In this document: piece after piece, positions 54,056-64,000 of the stretch
How positions within the stretch are numbered: the first letter of the stretch is position 1
How the letters are laid out: every line of letters starts with the position of its first letter
NCBI GenBank assembly: GCA_948567375.1
Contig: OX419756.1
Span: 45,982,552-46,046,551, forward strand
DNA: 64,000 nucleotides
From: Lunularia cruciata
Taxonomy: Eukaryota; Streptophyta; Marchantiopsida; Lunulariales; Lunulariaceae
Reading direction: 5' to 3'
Program-made: the position numbers and the translations under genes
The notes under the pieces: model-generated
Seen by the model: only the letters and a program-made list of their open reading frames with translations
Told to the model about the DNA's origin: nothing
The model's database searches: none

Positions 54056-57020
54056 TGCATCAATAATGCATTGGTTGATGGAGGATCAGTAGTGAATGCC
54101 ATGTCAAAAAGGTTGATGAAGAAGTTGGGTATGATACTCTCCAGACCTTCAACATTTTTTGTGAGCATGGAAAACAAACAACAAGTTCAACCAATAAGGG
54201 TGATGGATAAAGTGGTAGTTTCAATTATGGGAGTTGAAAATCTCATGACTTTCCAAGTCTTGAAGGATTCAAACTATGACTTACTTATTGGGAGGCAATG
54301 GTTGAGAGCAGCACCCACAATTGATAGATGGCACAAAGGGTACTTGAGGATTGGGCTATCAAACCATAGAGTCACAGTTCTTGTGACAAACACTACCCAC
54401 ACTTCACATTCAGATACACCATCTTCTGATTTTTGGAAATCAGATTCTGAAGAAGGAGCTTCAAGTGTGGACACAAGCATGAAAAAGTAGACTTCCATGG
54501 AGGAAGATGAATCTGAATCTGATTCAGATGTGTATTCCTTGTGTGCTATGGATTTTGCACATAAGCCAGAGGTTTTGAGGACCTAGATAAATCACCATTG
54601 ACACTTGAGGAGATAGAGAGGAGGTTATCTACCCTCAAGTATGACCCAAATATTACCAAGGAGGAGAAGGTGAGTTTTGAGGAGATTTTCTACAAGTTCA
54701 TCCATGTTTTTGCTTTCAATTACAAGGATTTGAAGGAAGTCACCTTGGAGGAGCACAAGATTGAGGTGGAGTTACATGCAAGACCAATCCACCAAAAGCA
54801 AGGTCGCATTAGCCCACCAATATTTTTGAAGGAGGATATTGATAAGCTCAAGGAGGCTGGATTTATCTTTGAGGTGGAGAATTCAGAATGGGAGTCTTCA
54901 ATTGTCATTGTGAAGAAAAATAATGGCAAGCTTTGGGTATGTATTGATAACAAGAAGCTCAATGCTATTACCAAGAAGTGCTACTACTCATTGCCATTCA
55001 TTGATGAGATCTTGGAGGAGGTTGCAGGTCATGAGAGGTACAATTTTAGAGATTGTTATAATGGATATAACCAAATCAAGATTGCACCAGAGCATCAACA
55101 ACTCACCACTTTACCACACCTTGGAGAACTTATGCTTTCAAGGTCATGCCTTTTGGGCTTTGCAATGCTCCAGCCACATTCCAATGGTTCATGAACAAGG
55201 TATTTGAACCTTTCATTGGGAAATTTGTGAGAGACTTCATTGATGACTTTTGTGTCTATGGGAGCAAGGAAAAACACTTTGAGCACCAAATTAAGGTCTT
55301 GCAATGCTTGGATGAGGTAAATGTATCACTCAACCTAGAGAAGTGCATTTTTGGATGTGAAGAAGGTCTACTTTTGGGACATATCATCTCTAAGGATGGA
55401 ATAGCAATTGATCTGAGAAGGGGAGGAAAATCTTAGACCTTCCATTCCCTTCAAGCTTGACAAAGTTATGCCAATTCTTGGGGATAGTTGGATACTATAG
55501 GAGGTTCATCTTCTTATTTTCCAACAAGGCTTATGTATTGACCATCTACATGAAGAAGGGTGTAGATTACATGGTGATTTTGGAGGACAAGGAGGCTCTC
55601 AAAGCTTTTGAGGAGCTCAAGCAATCCCTTGTTGTAGCTCCAATTCTTGCTAAATCTGATTGGAGTAAGCCTTCATCCTCTACACTGATGCTTCCAATGT
55701 TGTTGTAGGATGAACTCTTAGTCAATTAGACCAAGATGAGTATGATCATCCAATAGCTTATGCTAGTAGGCAAATGGTTTTAGTAGAAAAGAACTACTCT
55801 ATCACGGAGAGAGAAGGGTTGGTAGTGATCTTTGGTCTCAAGAAGTTTACCCACTACTTGATTGGAGGGAAAGCCACCATTGCCACAAATCACAAGACCT
55901 TGAAGTACATCTTCAACAAGCCTAATGTTGAAGTGAGACTAGCAAGGTGGATGATACTCTTGTCTGAGCATGATTACACTATTGAGGAAAGCTAGGAAAG
56001 AAACATGCAAATGCTGATTTGTTATCTAGGGCCTATGATCATGATGAGCCAATGGTTGATTCCTTCCCGGATGAGGAGCTCATGACAATCTCAGTCACTC
56101 AAGAGGTTCCAATAGAGTACAAGGAGATTGTGGATTTTGTGACAAGAGGTAACTATCTAGAAGGGATGCATGCTAGGGAGAGGAAGGCCCTTGCAACAAG
56201 ATCTAGACCTTACACAATAGTGGAGGATATTCTTTTTCACCAAGAATCAGATGATCTACTTCAAAGAGCAGTGGGTAAGGAAGAGTCTATTTTACTCATC
56301 AAGGAGTTTCATGAAGGTTTAGTGTATGAAGACACTTTGCAAGAAAGGTGACTGCTTTCAAGATTCTAGATGCAAGTTACCATTGGAGAGGGTTTTTCAA
56401 GGATTGTCTTGATTATTGCAAAACTTGTCATGGTTGTCAAGCTTTTGCTAGAAAATCTACTTCTACTCCACCACTTAGATCAATTCCATTGCTAAGACCT
56501 TTTGAGAAGTGGGGAATTGATTCTATAGGTCTTCTCAATAAAACCCCAAGGAACAATTGGTACATTGTAGTAGTTATTGATTACCTTACCAAGTGGGTTG
56601 AGGCTAGACCATTGAGGGACAAGAATGAAGATGAAGTTGGTAAATTTCTTTATGAATGCATTATCACTAGGTTTGGATGCCCTTTGGTGTTGGTTTTTGA
56701 TAGAGGAGGAGAGTTTACAAGAAGCATCACTATAGTAATGCTATGACATTTCTCTATCACACATAGAGTCACTACATCCTATAAGCCAAATTCCAATGGC
56801 TTGGCAGAGAGAACCAATCAGACCTTGTGCATGATGTTGGCCAAAGATGAAAAAATGGAGGGAGCTAAATATCATTAGGACAAGAGGATTCATCTAGTTT
56901 TGTGGGATTATAGGACAACCATGAAGACTTCCAACAAATATTCTCCATTTCAATTGGTATATGGTATTGAGTCTACCTTACCCATTCACTTTGATCTTCC
57001 TACCTTCCAAAGCATTCATA
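54056..57020 (+). pseudogene. Family B pol fragment B3 on the plus strand
   Basis: Protease to integrase without gag or LTRs. Protease 54065-54490 (NNALVDGGSVVNAMSKRL). RT 54598-55436 (LWVCIDNKKLN, then a shift, FGLCNAPATFQWFMNKVF, DFIDDFCVYG). RNase H 55457-56030 (HYLIGGKATIATNHKTLKYI). Integrase 56019-56746 and on (HGCQAFARKSTST, FEKWGIDSIG, FDRGGEFTRSI), then KTSNKYSPFQLVYGIEST. It begins abruptly at the edge of the B2 LTR remnant and ends in a junction with family A near 57020. Confidence 0.8.
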
Positions 57021-57732
57021 GGAGATTGAATGTATGGGAGAGCATCCTTTCACATCTTCCAATTTGATGAAGGTCCATCCAATGGCCACCAAGGTTGAAA
57101 TTGTCAACACTTTTGTTTCTAGAATCCAATAGGGGGTGGAGCATGCCAAGCACAAGTTGCAAATTGCTTAAAATTGGCAGAAGTAGTATGTAAATGCACA
57201 CCATCAACACATAGAGTTCAATGTGGGAGATCAAGTTTGGTTGTCAACCACCAACCTCAAGTTAGTTGGTCCTCATAAGCCTTGTTTTATTGGACCTTTC
57301 TCCAATAAGTTAGTTGGTCCTCAAATCTTGTTTTATTGGACCTTTCTCCATCCTTTATCGCATTGGCGCCGTGGCCTATCACCTCGAGCTACCGCCACAT
57401 ATGAAGATCCACTCAATGTTTCATGTTTCCTTGTTATACCTATATGCTCCTTGATTGCTCCACTTCTCTTCCCCACCTCTCTTCCATCCAAGAAAGTAGA
57501 CCTTGTCCAACCCTAATTGAGGAGGAAGAGGAGTATGAGGTCAAACACATTCTCTAGAAATGCATCCATGGTACTCGCCATCCACGTGTGGAATATCTAG
57601 TCCATTGGAAAGGGTACCCACTATACGAGGCAACATGGGAGCCAACCAACTTGACCAACGCACCAGTGTTAGTTCAATCTTTGGAGCAACAACTTTGCAA
57701 CACGAACATTGTGTCTCAAAAGGGGGGAGGTT
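57021..57732 (+). pseudogene. Family A integrase C-terminus and chromodomain
   Basis: Reads GVEHAKHKLQIA, FNVGDQVWLSTTNLKL, a short internal duplication (LVGPHKPCFIGPF and again LVGPQILFYWTF), and a chromodomain, YEVKHIL then VEYLVHWKGYPLYEATWEP. The tract AAAAGGGGGGAGG at about 57718-57730 is the polypurine tract. This is the 3' end of a chromovirus different from C. Confidence 0.75.
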
Positions 57733-58317
57733 TGTAATACAAGCAACTGGACATATTATCTAGAGGTGAAATTTAACTTGGTAACATCTAGAAGGATGTT
57801 GTGTACAATGGGCTAGGCAGATCAGATAGAGGTGCCACCAAAAAAGAGTACTTCTACTGATGGGGCAAAAGTAAAAAATAGCCTGAAAACTTTAGAGCCA
57901 ATTTTGGAGACCTAAATGGATGAATTAGGCCTTGAAAATAGAAAAATATCTCCTCAAATGAAAAGGCCAGCCTTCTCTTTTCATGATTTGTCTCATTGAG
58001 AGCTTTCCAATGGTACTTCATCCATGTGATTCTAAGCTCCTTACAATAAGATTCCCTAAAGATTCCCTTTGGTCAAACCCATTTGACCAACTAGATAGGA
58101 CAAGGACTGACATGTCATCCATCCAAAAAACTAATCCAAGGATGGAGCTCACTAACAGGTCACCAATCCATGTATTTGATCCAAGGGTAGAGTTTCCTTT
58201 GCAAGGATCCTCTTTGCTATATAATAAAGAGAAGGTGCTCCTTTGGAGCATCGAATGATTGAGTGTGAAACTTGTGTTTTCTCTCTTGGAGAGTTGTATT
58301 GTCTTTGGAGTATTACA
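57733..58317 (+). repeat. 3' LTR of the family A fragment
   Basis: 585 bp, TGTAATACAAGC to GTATTACA, directly after the polypurine tract. It contains only one unit of the 157-bp segment that is doubled in the two solo LTRs. A TATATAATAAAG box lies near 58220. Confidence 0.85.
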
Positions 58318-61300
58318 CTATACAAGGCAGAGACAAAAGAGGTAGAATGGGGCTAGGCTCCAATAGTATCGACATGAGAGATCTGCCCTATCGCACCTAA
58401 GGTATCCAAGCTATGCAAGTTATAAGGTTTACACTCTATTGGAGAATCCAAAGAAGCATCAATTAGAGTGATTGCTCTCTTATAGATTGCACCAACCAAT
58501 GCTCTATGTAGAGCAATGGACACATGTTATCTAAATTATGCTACAAAGTATGAGAATGAGAGTGGTACTCCCTGGCATCAAACATGATAAGTTCTCATGC
58601 ACTCCTTAACAAATGTGTCAAATGCCATATCCATTGTTACATATAACTCCAAGGCTTAAGGAACAAAGATATGACCTAGTTGCATACTCCTATACTCGGA
58701 GACCTTACATGTTGTAGTACAATTTGCCACTCATCTAGGAGGATCAATAATCTCTTCTTCCAAAATTGCATCATGCATAGGGTCTATAACCACAACATCC
58801 GCTACTATCACTTGATCATCTTGAACCGAGTATAAGTCTGCTCTAACATGTGTTGTTTGCAAAAATTATGAATGCTCCTTCTAAGCAAGGTATCTACTCT
58901 CTTGTGCCATAGCAAATACTATATCTCCTATGGCATCACGGGTAGCTATCCTCTATCCTCCATAAGAGCACCATGTCATATAGACTGTTGTTGCATCTGG
59001 TGTCGAACCACAATCACAAGTGGGTAACAAAGGTGTAGATGGGTGGACCAAACCTAGGCAAAACCTCATCGCTATAGAGAAAGTGGCTAGTGCAAGTCAA
59101 AATGACCTAATGCATGGTTGAGCTAAGATCCAAGAACCTACACCCTTGTTGGAGCAAGAGCAAGGATGTGCTCTAATGGCCAGAGGAATGGACAAGTCGA
59201 TTAAGTGAGAATGTAGCATATGTTGACACTATTGCTCGTCAAAGAAGACTACAAACCTCCAATCCAATCTGATGGTAGTGAAGCAAAGGATGGAAGGTCC
59301 TCATATGCCCAAGGAATAGGGCATCTCTTATCTACCACAATAACACCTATAGAGAAAAAGATCCCTCCTCCACCTTGATCACATAAGTCTCCAAAACTAG
59401 CCTTTCAACAACCACAAAACAAGAGGAAAGTAGGGGTGATAAGAGAGCCTACACACTACAGGTGCCATTTCCTTCATAGATAATAAGCCTAATTCTCCAC
59501 ACAAGATTGGTAGAGATGATTATCTATGTGCCAAATCTCCCATCACACACTCAAAGATCCTTGGTCCTATGATATCACCAAAGACTCCCATGATCCTCCT
59601 ATCAAAAGCTCTTAGATGTGATAGGAAAGTTAAGGAAAGAGGAACATACAAAGAAGGTAAGTCAATTGATGGCCAATACTAGAGAAGAGTATACCAAAAG
59701 CCACATATAGATCTCTTAGTAAGGAAGGTCATGGAGAATATTCTCTACAAGGCAACATCAAAGAAGCATGTGACAAAATCCTTGGATCCTATAAGCACTC
59801 CAAAAATACATAGTCCATCTACAAATGTGGCACACTTGTCTAGAAGCTCAGGTGGGAAGAGATAACTAAAGGGGACCATGCTCTACACTTTGACACCTTG
59901 ACTCTCAAGCTACAAGATGTAGCTTGGTAGTCAAGTGATCAAAGACCTACCTATTCTAACCTACGGGGCCCATAATGTGTGTATTTTTTGCTAAGGAGGG
60001 CAATACACAATCTGGCATAGCCAAAGTAGTAGATAAGAAAGCTCTAAAGCGAGCCATGGCAAATAAAGGTCCCCCCTAAAAGATCTCTTTGTTGTGTACC
60101 AATGATTGACTCCAAGACGGTGACTTCCTCATGTGACCCATGCTGGTAGTGAAAGGAAAATAAGAGAGTCATATAACAACTACACAAAGGGAATGAGACT
60201 TGCCAAGGATCCACTAGCCTCCCTAAGCTCTCTAAAGATGAATGCCTAGAGACAATGTTAAAAGCATTCTCAACATCCACTTGTAGGATAACCCACTTCA
60301 GATGGATATTGAAGAGTGCCCTAATGCCTAGGTAAATAGCATTGCAACCTCCAAGTGTAGCTACTCCAAAATAACATGGATTGAGGTGCTCTTAGAAGTA
60401 AGATTGATGCTAAAGAACAATGGTGTGGCTAACCAAGCACAAAAAGATCTCTCCAATAATAATTGGTCAAATGCTCCCTACCCTTCTCCATCACAAGCAC
60501 AAGAAGTCAACTAGTTCCTAATACCCAACTAATTGACATAAGAATATCTCTCCTTGCTATAGTTGTAGCCACTTGAAATAGCTTGGTAAATCCACTAGAA
60601 GGATCATCTGCCTGAAAGTAATATCTAAGATGCTCATATACCATCCTTGACAAGCCTTTTGAGGAGAGGTGAGGAGGAATGCACAATGCTTATGACCTAT
60701 CAAAAAGTGACATATCAAGACATAAAAGTTGCTCAGGCTAATAATCTAAGGTTTCTCATGGTACTCTTTCTCCTACTATAGGATGTAGTGAGCGTAGGGA
60801 AGAGACAGTCTCATCAATGGGACTAGCCATATACAAAGGGTGTACCGCTTGTGCTTCTCTACTAAACTCTCCTTCTTGACCCAATGTCCTACACCTTTGT
60901 AAGCAAATAGATTCTATGGTATCTTGTGGTAGAATCTATCTCCTATAATGTGTAGCCTTAATCGACTCTTCTTGTAGGGCAACCCAATCTCTCACTCAAA
61001 ATTGATGAAATCTGGCAACTACCTCTCTATGCCCCACATGTCCCCTTCTAGTATAACGGGGCACCATCAAGGGAGTAAGAGGAATAAGAACCATGCTAAC
61101 TCATCCAAGAGATCACGTGCCAAACAATCAAGTGGTAAGCGAAAAGCATGTCTAGCTTCATCATGGAGTGTATAGGGTAGCACATGGAATAGATGTGGAT
61201 ATGAAAAACTAGTCTCAAATAACCCCAAAATACAACACGCCTAAGATGCTAATTACTCTCACAACTCAATCTATATCCTTGAGACGGTCAAAGAAGGGAT

Positions 61301-61550
61301 AGAGGAAGCGTGCATAATCCTGAGTGTCATTGCATAATCTTGAGTGTCATCGCCGTTGATGTGGTCGCTCGCCTCACATGAGTATCCCAAGTGGCCCAAT
61401 CATAGTCCTTGTGCATCCTTCCACACATGGATCATTACCTCTTACGAGGTAAAGTATCAATGACACACCAAGTATAGTGTATCCCGAACCACTCTAGGCA
61501 ACCCCACATGGGGAAGTGTAGCTATAGTTAGCACAAGAATAATGATTGTA
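58318..61550 (-). mobile_element. LINE-type reverse transcriptase element, copy 2, degraded
   Basis: Minus strand, N- to C-terminal from right to left. QEGEFSREAQAV and SLRSLHP (about 60.9-60.81 kb) belong to the conserved region before RT. DVENAFNIVSR (60280-60247), FHYQHGSHEEVTVLESIIGT, GTQQRDLLGG (about 60.1 kb), GPLFAMARFRAF (about 60.05 kb) and LAKNTHIMGP (about 59.98 kb) are RT palm blocks; the last is where the catalytic ADD-type box should be, now AKN. The pattern matches an RT family known to me from plant genomes with no LTRs; I am not sure of its clade name. The outer edges are approximate. Confidence 0.6.
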
Positions 61551-62190
61551 ACACGTGATGCTCTTCTCCATATCTCTCCACATTTGTAATATCACAACCC
61601 TTCACATTCCAAATCACATGAGAAAATATAATCTTTATAAACTCTAAAAATTATAATTGTAATTATAATTTCCAAAGTTTTAAAACTATATTCTGATAAA
61701 TCTCAATCATAAAAACCAAAAAATTAAAAATGAAAATTCCAAACCCATTACAATCAATGTATAATAATCATTCTAAATCCTAAAACAGCTAAAGTTCTCT
61801 TAATTTTTATTCAATTTTCCATAGTCTTCAATCCAAGTACCAATAGAATCAAAATTGAAAAACAACGGGAATCGACTATTCATTCTTGCAAGATATGGAG
61901 ATAAGTTATTCGCTCTCCGGGTTCGTCACCTCCTGTGTTATTTTAATTAATTAAAATTGCTAAAGCCGCAAGATATGAAAGTTTTCATATCACGATTTTA
62001 AACGCGGACAGATCATACACACAGTCAACATCTTGTCCAGCTAGGCACTCACACTCGTGGATATCCTTACACGAGCATTAGATCTAGGCCGTCGAGAAAA
62101 TTCCATCGTTCTGCAATTTCTAGGGAATGTCACGAAAGTTGCAGAACGTGCGGAGTATGGTGACAACCTGCGATAACATATGCCGTACGG
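61551..62190. other. AT-rich junction between repeats and the right-end gene region
   Basis: No coding region was seen. It holds an 18-bp perfect palindrome, ATTTTAATTAATTAAAAT (about 61939-61956), and close to it ATATGAAAGTTTTCATAT with 8-bp arms (about 61974-61991). CpG becomes frequent from about 62.0 kb, marking the return to single-copy DNA. Confidence 0.45.
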
Positions 62191-62214
62191 TGTTCTCCGG
62201 CCCAGTTATCGAAC

Positions 62215-62603
62215 TTACGTCAGGCAGTCAGTGAGCCAGCCGACGGGGGAGATCCAGCTCCTGCAACCGGCGGGATCTCCGACAGGTGCCGCTTTTGGAC
62301 TTACAGCAATTCGGATTCCAGAATGGCGCGCCAACACATTTGGAGGGAAAAGGTGCAGTCCTCCGAAAGGAAGAATTTATGAAGGCCGGCAACGTCTGAC
62401 GGATCGCTTTTCTATCCGGTGGGGGATGGGCTGACCACCTAGCTGCTACTAATCGATCTCTAAGTCGGTGCGAAGGATTTGAGATTTCATCGGCTGGAAC
62501 AAACTCTATTCGTCGGGGATATAAAAAAGGGGATATAATTACCGTTGACCGGCGAGGAGTAAGCGGTAAATCCGAGTGCTGAAATCAACAGGATGGTTCT
62601 CAT
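62215..62603 (-). CDS. Possible two-exon secreted peptide gene (weak)
   Basis: Exon 1 (62603-62543) would encode MRTILLISALGFTAYSSPVN, which has the shape of a signal peptide, and ends at ACG|GTAATT. A possible exon 2 (62360-62215) after TTTCGGAG continues in frame with LHLFPPNVLARHSGIRIA, KAAPVGDPAGCRSW and ends at TAA, giving 68 residues. The acceptor is weak, no homologue is recognised, and an open plus-strand frame overlaps it. It could be chance in GC-rich upstream DNA. Confidence 0.2.
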
Positions 62604-62609
62604 TTTGCA

Positions 62610-63793
62610 GTATATTACTGTTGTGTGTACTGTTGTGGATGATTTGAGTTATTAGTATTGCCATGTCCGTTTTGGACAGAAGCTGTACGCCTTCGAACAA
62701 CAGAGACTATCTCGTGTAGCGGAGCGGATCGGAGATCGAAAGTCTTGTGTTATTTTATTGAATGCAGCTATCAGCTCTTTCAAATTCTCGTGGGGTCACC
62801 ATTATCGTCATCCTTGTAGAAGTTTGAGGCATTCTCTAGTTCATGGCGGTTTCTGTAACTATTGAAAGCAGCTTGAGTGAGCGTTATTATACACTGTAGA
62901 GGTGACTTGGCCGTGAGGAATATCGTCAATGCCTCGGAAAGTACGTTGTTAAAGGTGGTGGCCTGTTTTGCGTGAAAGTTTGAGACGGGTGTGCGGAGTC
63001 CCCTGAGTAAGGAGTAATTCAGCCCTGCGAACACAAGCAACCGGAGTTTGTGGAGAGATCCCGAAAGTTCGGTCTCACTTCCATGTCGCCATATCAGAAC
63101 CTGTAGGTACATTCTCTGTTTGTCGCTTGTCCCGCCAACTCAACTCCGTAAGTTTAATGGAAGCTGTTACTAGTCTTAGGCAGCAGCAAACGCTAAGAGG
63201 TAGTGTGACATGTCTGCACATGGCACATATACAGGCTGGGCACCTTCAGAGAAAGGTAACTACTATTGCTTGCTAGGTTTGAGTCGTAAATACCGTACTT
63301 TCTTTGCCTACAAGGGTACCGCACCTCATTCTTTTGCGACTACAATACTGGCCTGTTCGTGGGGAACCCGTCTGCTTCTTAAGGCGGTCGGTTCCTCTTT
63401 ACGACCCCGAATTCTCCCGTCGGGGATGAACATGCGCTCGACCTCGCGTTCGAGGATGGATGTTTAGGTCTTTGGCCCACGTCAGTATGTGGTAACTGGA
63501 TCTTCTTCGGACTGAGTGATCACTGGTGGACAATCTGGTAACATTCGTTCACTTCCTTCGCAGGTAGATTCATCGCCATATTCTCGAAGAAAGATGATGA
63601 CTTGCGAAAGCGTGAAAGATGCATCTTCCTTTGCCTTTCGATGGCAATAAGGGTCGTGCTGATGTGAGTGCTGCGGAAGTTTGGTCAGCAAGCTGAGGGC
63701 AGGCTAAGTCGATCAAGTATACGGTATTAGGTGTAGCTCTCGTAGGTGAGCATCATAGACATGCTTGAATTGGCATGAAGCATTTCCTTCACA
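62610..63793 (+). promoter_or_regulatory. Upstream region and 5' UTR of the SCAI-like gene
   Basis: CpG-rich non-repetitive sequence before the right-end gene. Two upstream ATGs are close to the start. The one at 63761 opens a five-codon ORF ending at 63778. The one at 63775 opens an ORF in another frame that runs past the main start. They would lower translation if they are in the mRNA. No clear TATA box was found. Confidence 0.4.
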
Positions 63794-64000
63794 ATGGCAC
63801 CATCAACTCCGTCATCCTCTGTATCCGTGAGCGAAGAGTATAGGATACTGGTAGACAAGTCTTACAGTAAATTTTCACGATTGCGGGAGTTTCCATCTTA
63901 CGGGCGTAACAAATGGGATACCTACTATCACAAAGCATTCCAGGTGTATTCAAAACTTTGGAAGTTTCAACAGGAGAATCGGCAAAAGTTAGTAGAGTCC
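63794..64000 (+). CDS. SCAI-like protein, N-terminal 69 codons, cut by window end
   Basis: Reads MAPSTPSSSVSVSEEYRILV, VDKSYSKFSRLREFPSYGRN, then WDTYYHKAFQVYSKLWKFQQ and ENRQKLVES at the last base. This matches my memory of the start of plant homologues of SCAI (suppressor of cancer cell invasion): SE-YW-LVDKADKKFS-I-RDLP at the front and the KVFKVYTQLWKFQQENRQKLVE block. The animal protein is a nuclear cofactor that represses MAL/SRF transcription; the plant role is not well known. The start is secure: an in-frame TGA lies 18 nt upstream, and the context is ACAATGG. The gene continues beyond 64000. The reading is intact, unlike every repeat frame in the window. Confidence 0.85.
   Translation, partial: MAPSTPSSSVSVSEEYRILVDKSYSKFSRLREFPSYGRNKWDTYYHKAFQVYSKLWKFQQENRQKLVES

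Noticed and set aside
62180-62434. 84-codon plus-strand ORF in the GC-rich right end
   Set aside because: No homologue or start context support. It overlaps the candidate minus-strand exon; neither is firm.
62780-63112. 110-codon minus-strand ORF upstream of the SCAI-like gene
   Set aside because: Reads smoothly but matches nothing I know, and lies in what is probably 5' UTR or promoter. Kept out for lack of support.
1-64000. Prokaryotic features: operons, CRISPR arrays, IS elements
   Set aside because: Introns, LTR retrotransposons with plant Met-tRNA primer sites and a SCAI-type gene show a plant nuclear genome. The repeated AAGCTT blocks in family C LTRs are not a CRISPR array: spacing is irregular and they lie in LTRs.
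1-64000. tRNA, rRNA or small RNA genes
   Set aside because: No cloverleaf with A and B boxes or rRNA core sequence was noticed on either strand. The TGGTATCAGAGC matches are primer sites next to LTRs, not tRNA genes.

Overview
The window is nuclear DNA of a land plant, most likely one with a large repeat-rich genome. A gymnosperm is my guess from the mix of old Ty3/gypsy families and the AT-rich, CpG-poor repeat body; this is inference, not proof. About 60 of the 64 kb is nested, decayed transposable elements. Only the two ends look like single-copy genic DNA, with more CpG, good start contexts and credible splice sites.

Left end (1-1.65 kb): the 5' end of a small split gene on the minus strand. 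Exon 1 is 816-1039 and exon 2 is 164-213; they join in frame across canonical GT/AG sites. Right end (63.79-64 kb): the first 69 codons of a plus-strand gene that I recognise as a plant SCAI homologue. The two genes point away from each other, with the repeat block between them.

Repeat block: an old LINE-type reverse transcriptase copy lies on the minus strand at 1.65-5.7 kb, and a second copy of the same family lies at 58.3-61.55 kb. Between them sit five Ty3/gypsy families, named here A to D and F. Family B (RT of the Athila/Tat type, about 0.7-kb LTRs beginning TGTAACACCC) has a plus copy B1 (11.09-28.43), a minus copy B2 (28.43-54.06) and a plus fragment B3 (54.06-57.02). B1 is interrupted by C1 (16543-27665), and C1 is interrupted by C2 (20993-26624, perfect CCCTT target duplication). 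B2 is interrupted by D (32120-45801) and by C3 (47486-53121). D itself carries a solo LTR of B (38503-39192), a solo LTR of A (42395-43131) and a 2.15-kb unidentified insert.

Family C is a chromovirus: Met-tRNA primer site, gag with CCHC, protease, RT, RNase H, integrase and a C-terminal chromodomain, in about 5.6 kb. Family A also ends in a chromodomain. Family D ends its integrase in a PHD finger instead. No copy is intact; every polyprotein has several stops or shifts, many of them CGA to TGA.

Most interesting signals: (1) the family C LTRs carry arrays of perfect heat-shock-element sequence (GAAnnTTC repeats) just upstream of a TATA box; (2) the PHD finger on the family D integrase; (3) circularly permuted LTR pieces at the borders of D; (4) a conserved extra zinc-knuckle ORF between LTR and gag in family B; (5) a 60-bp linker repeat whose copy number varies between family C members. 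All alignments were done by eye.
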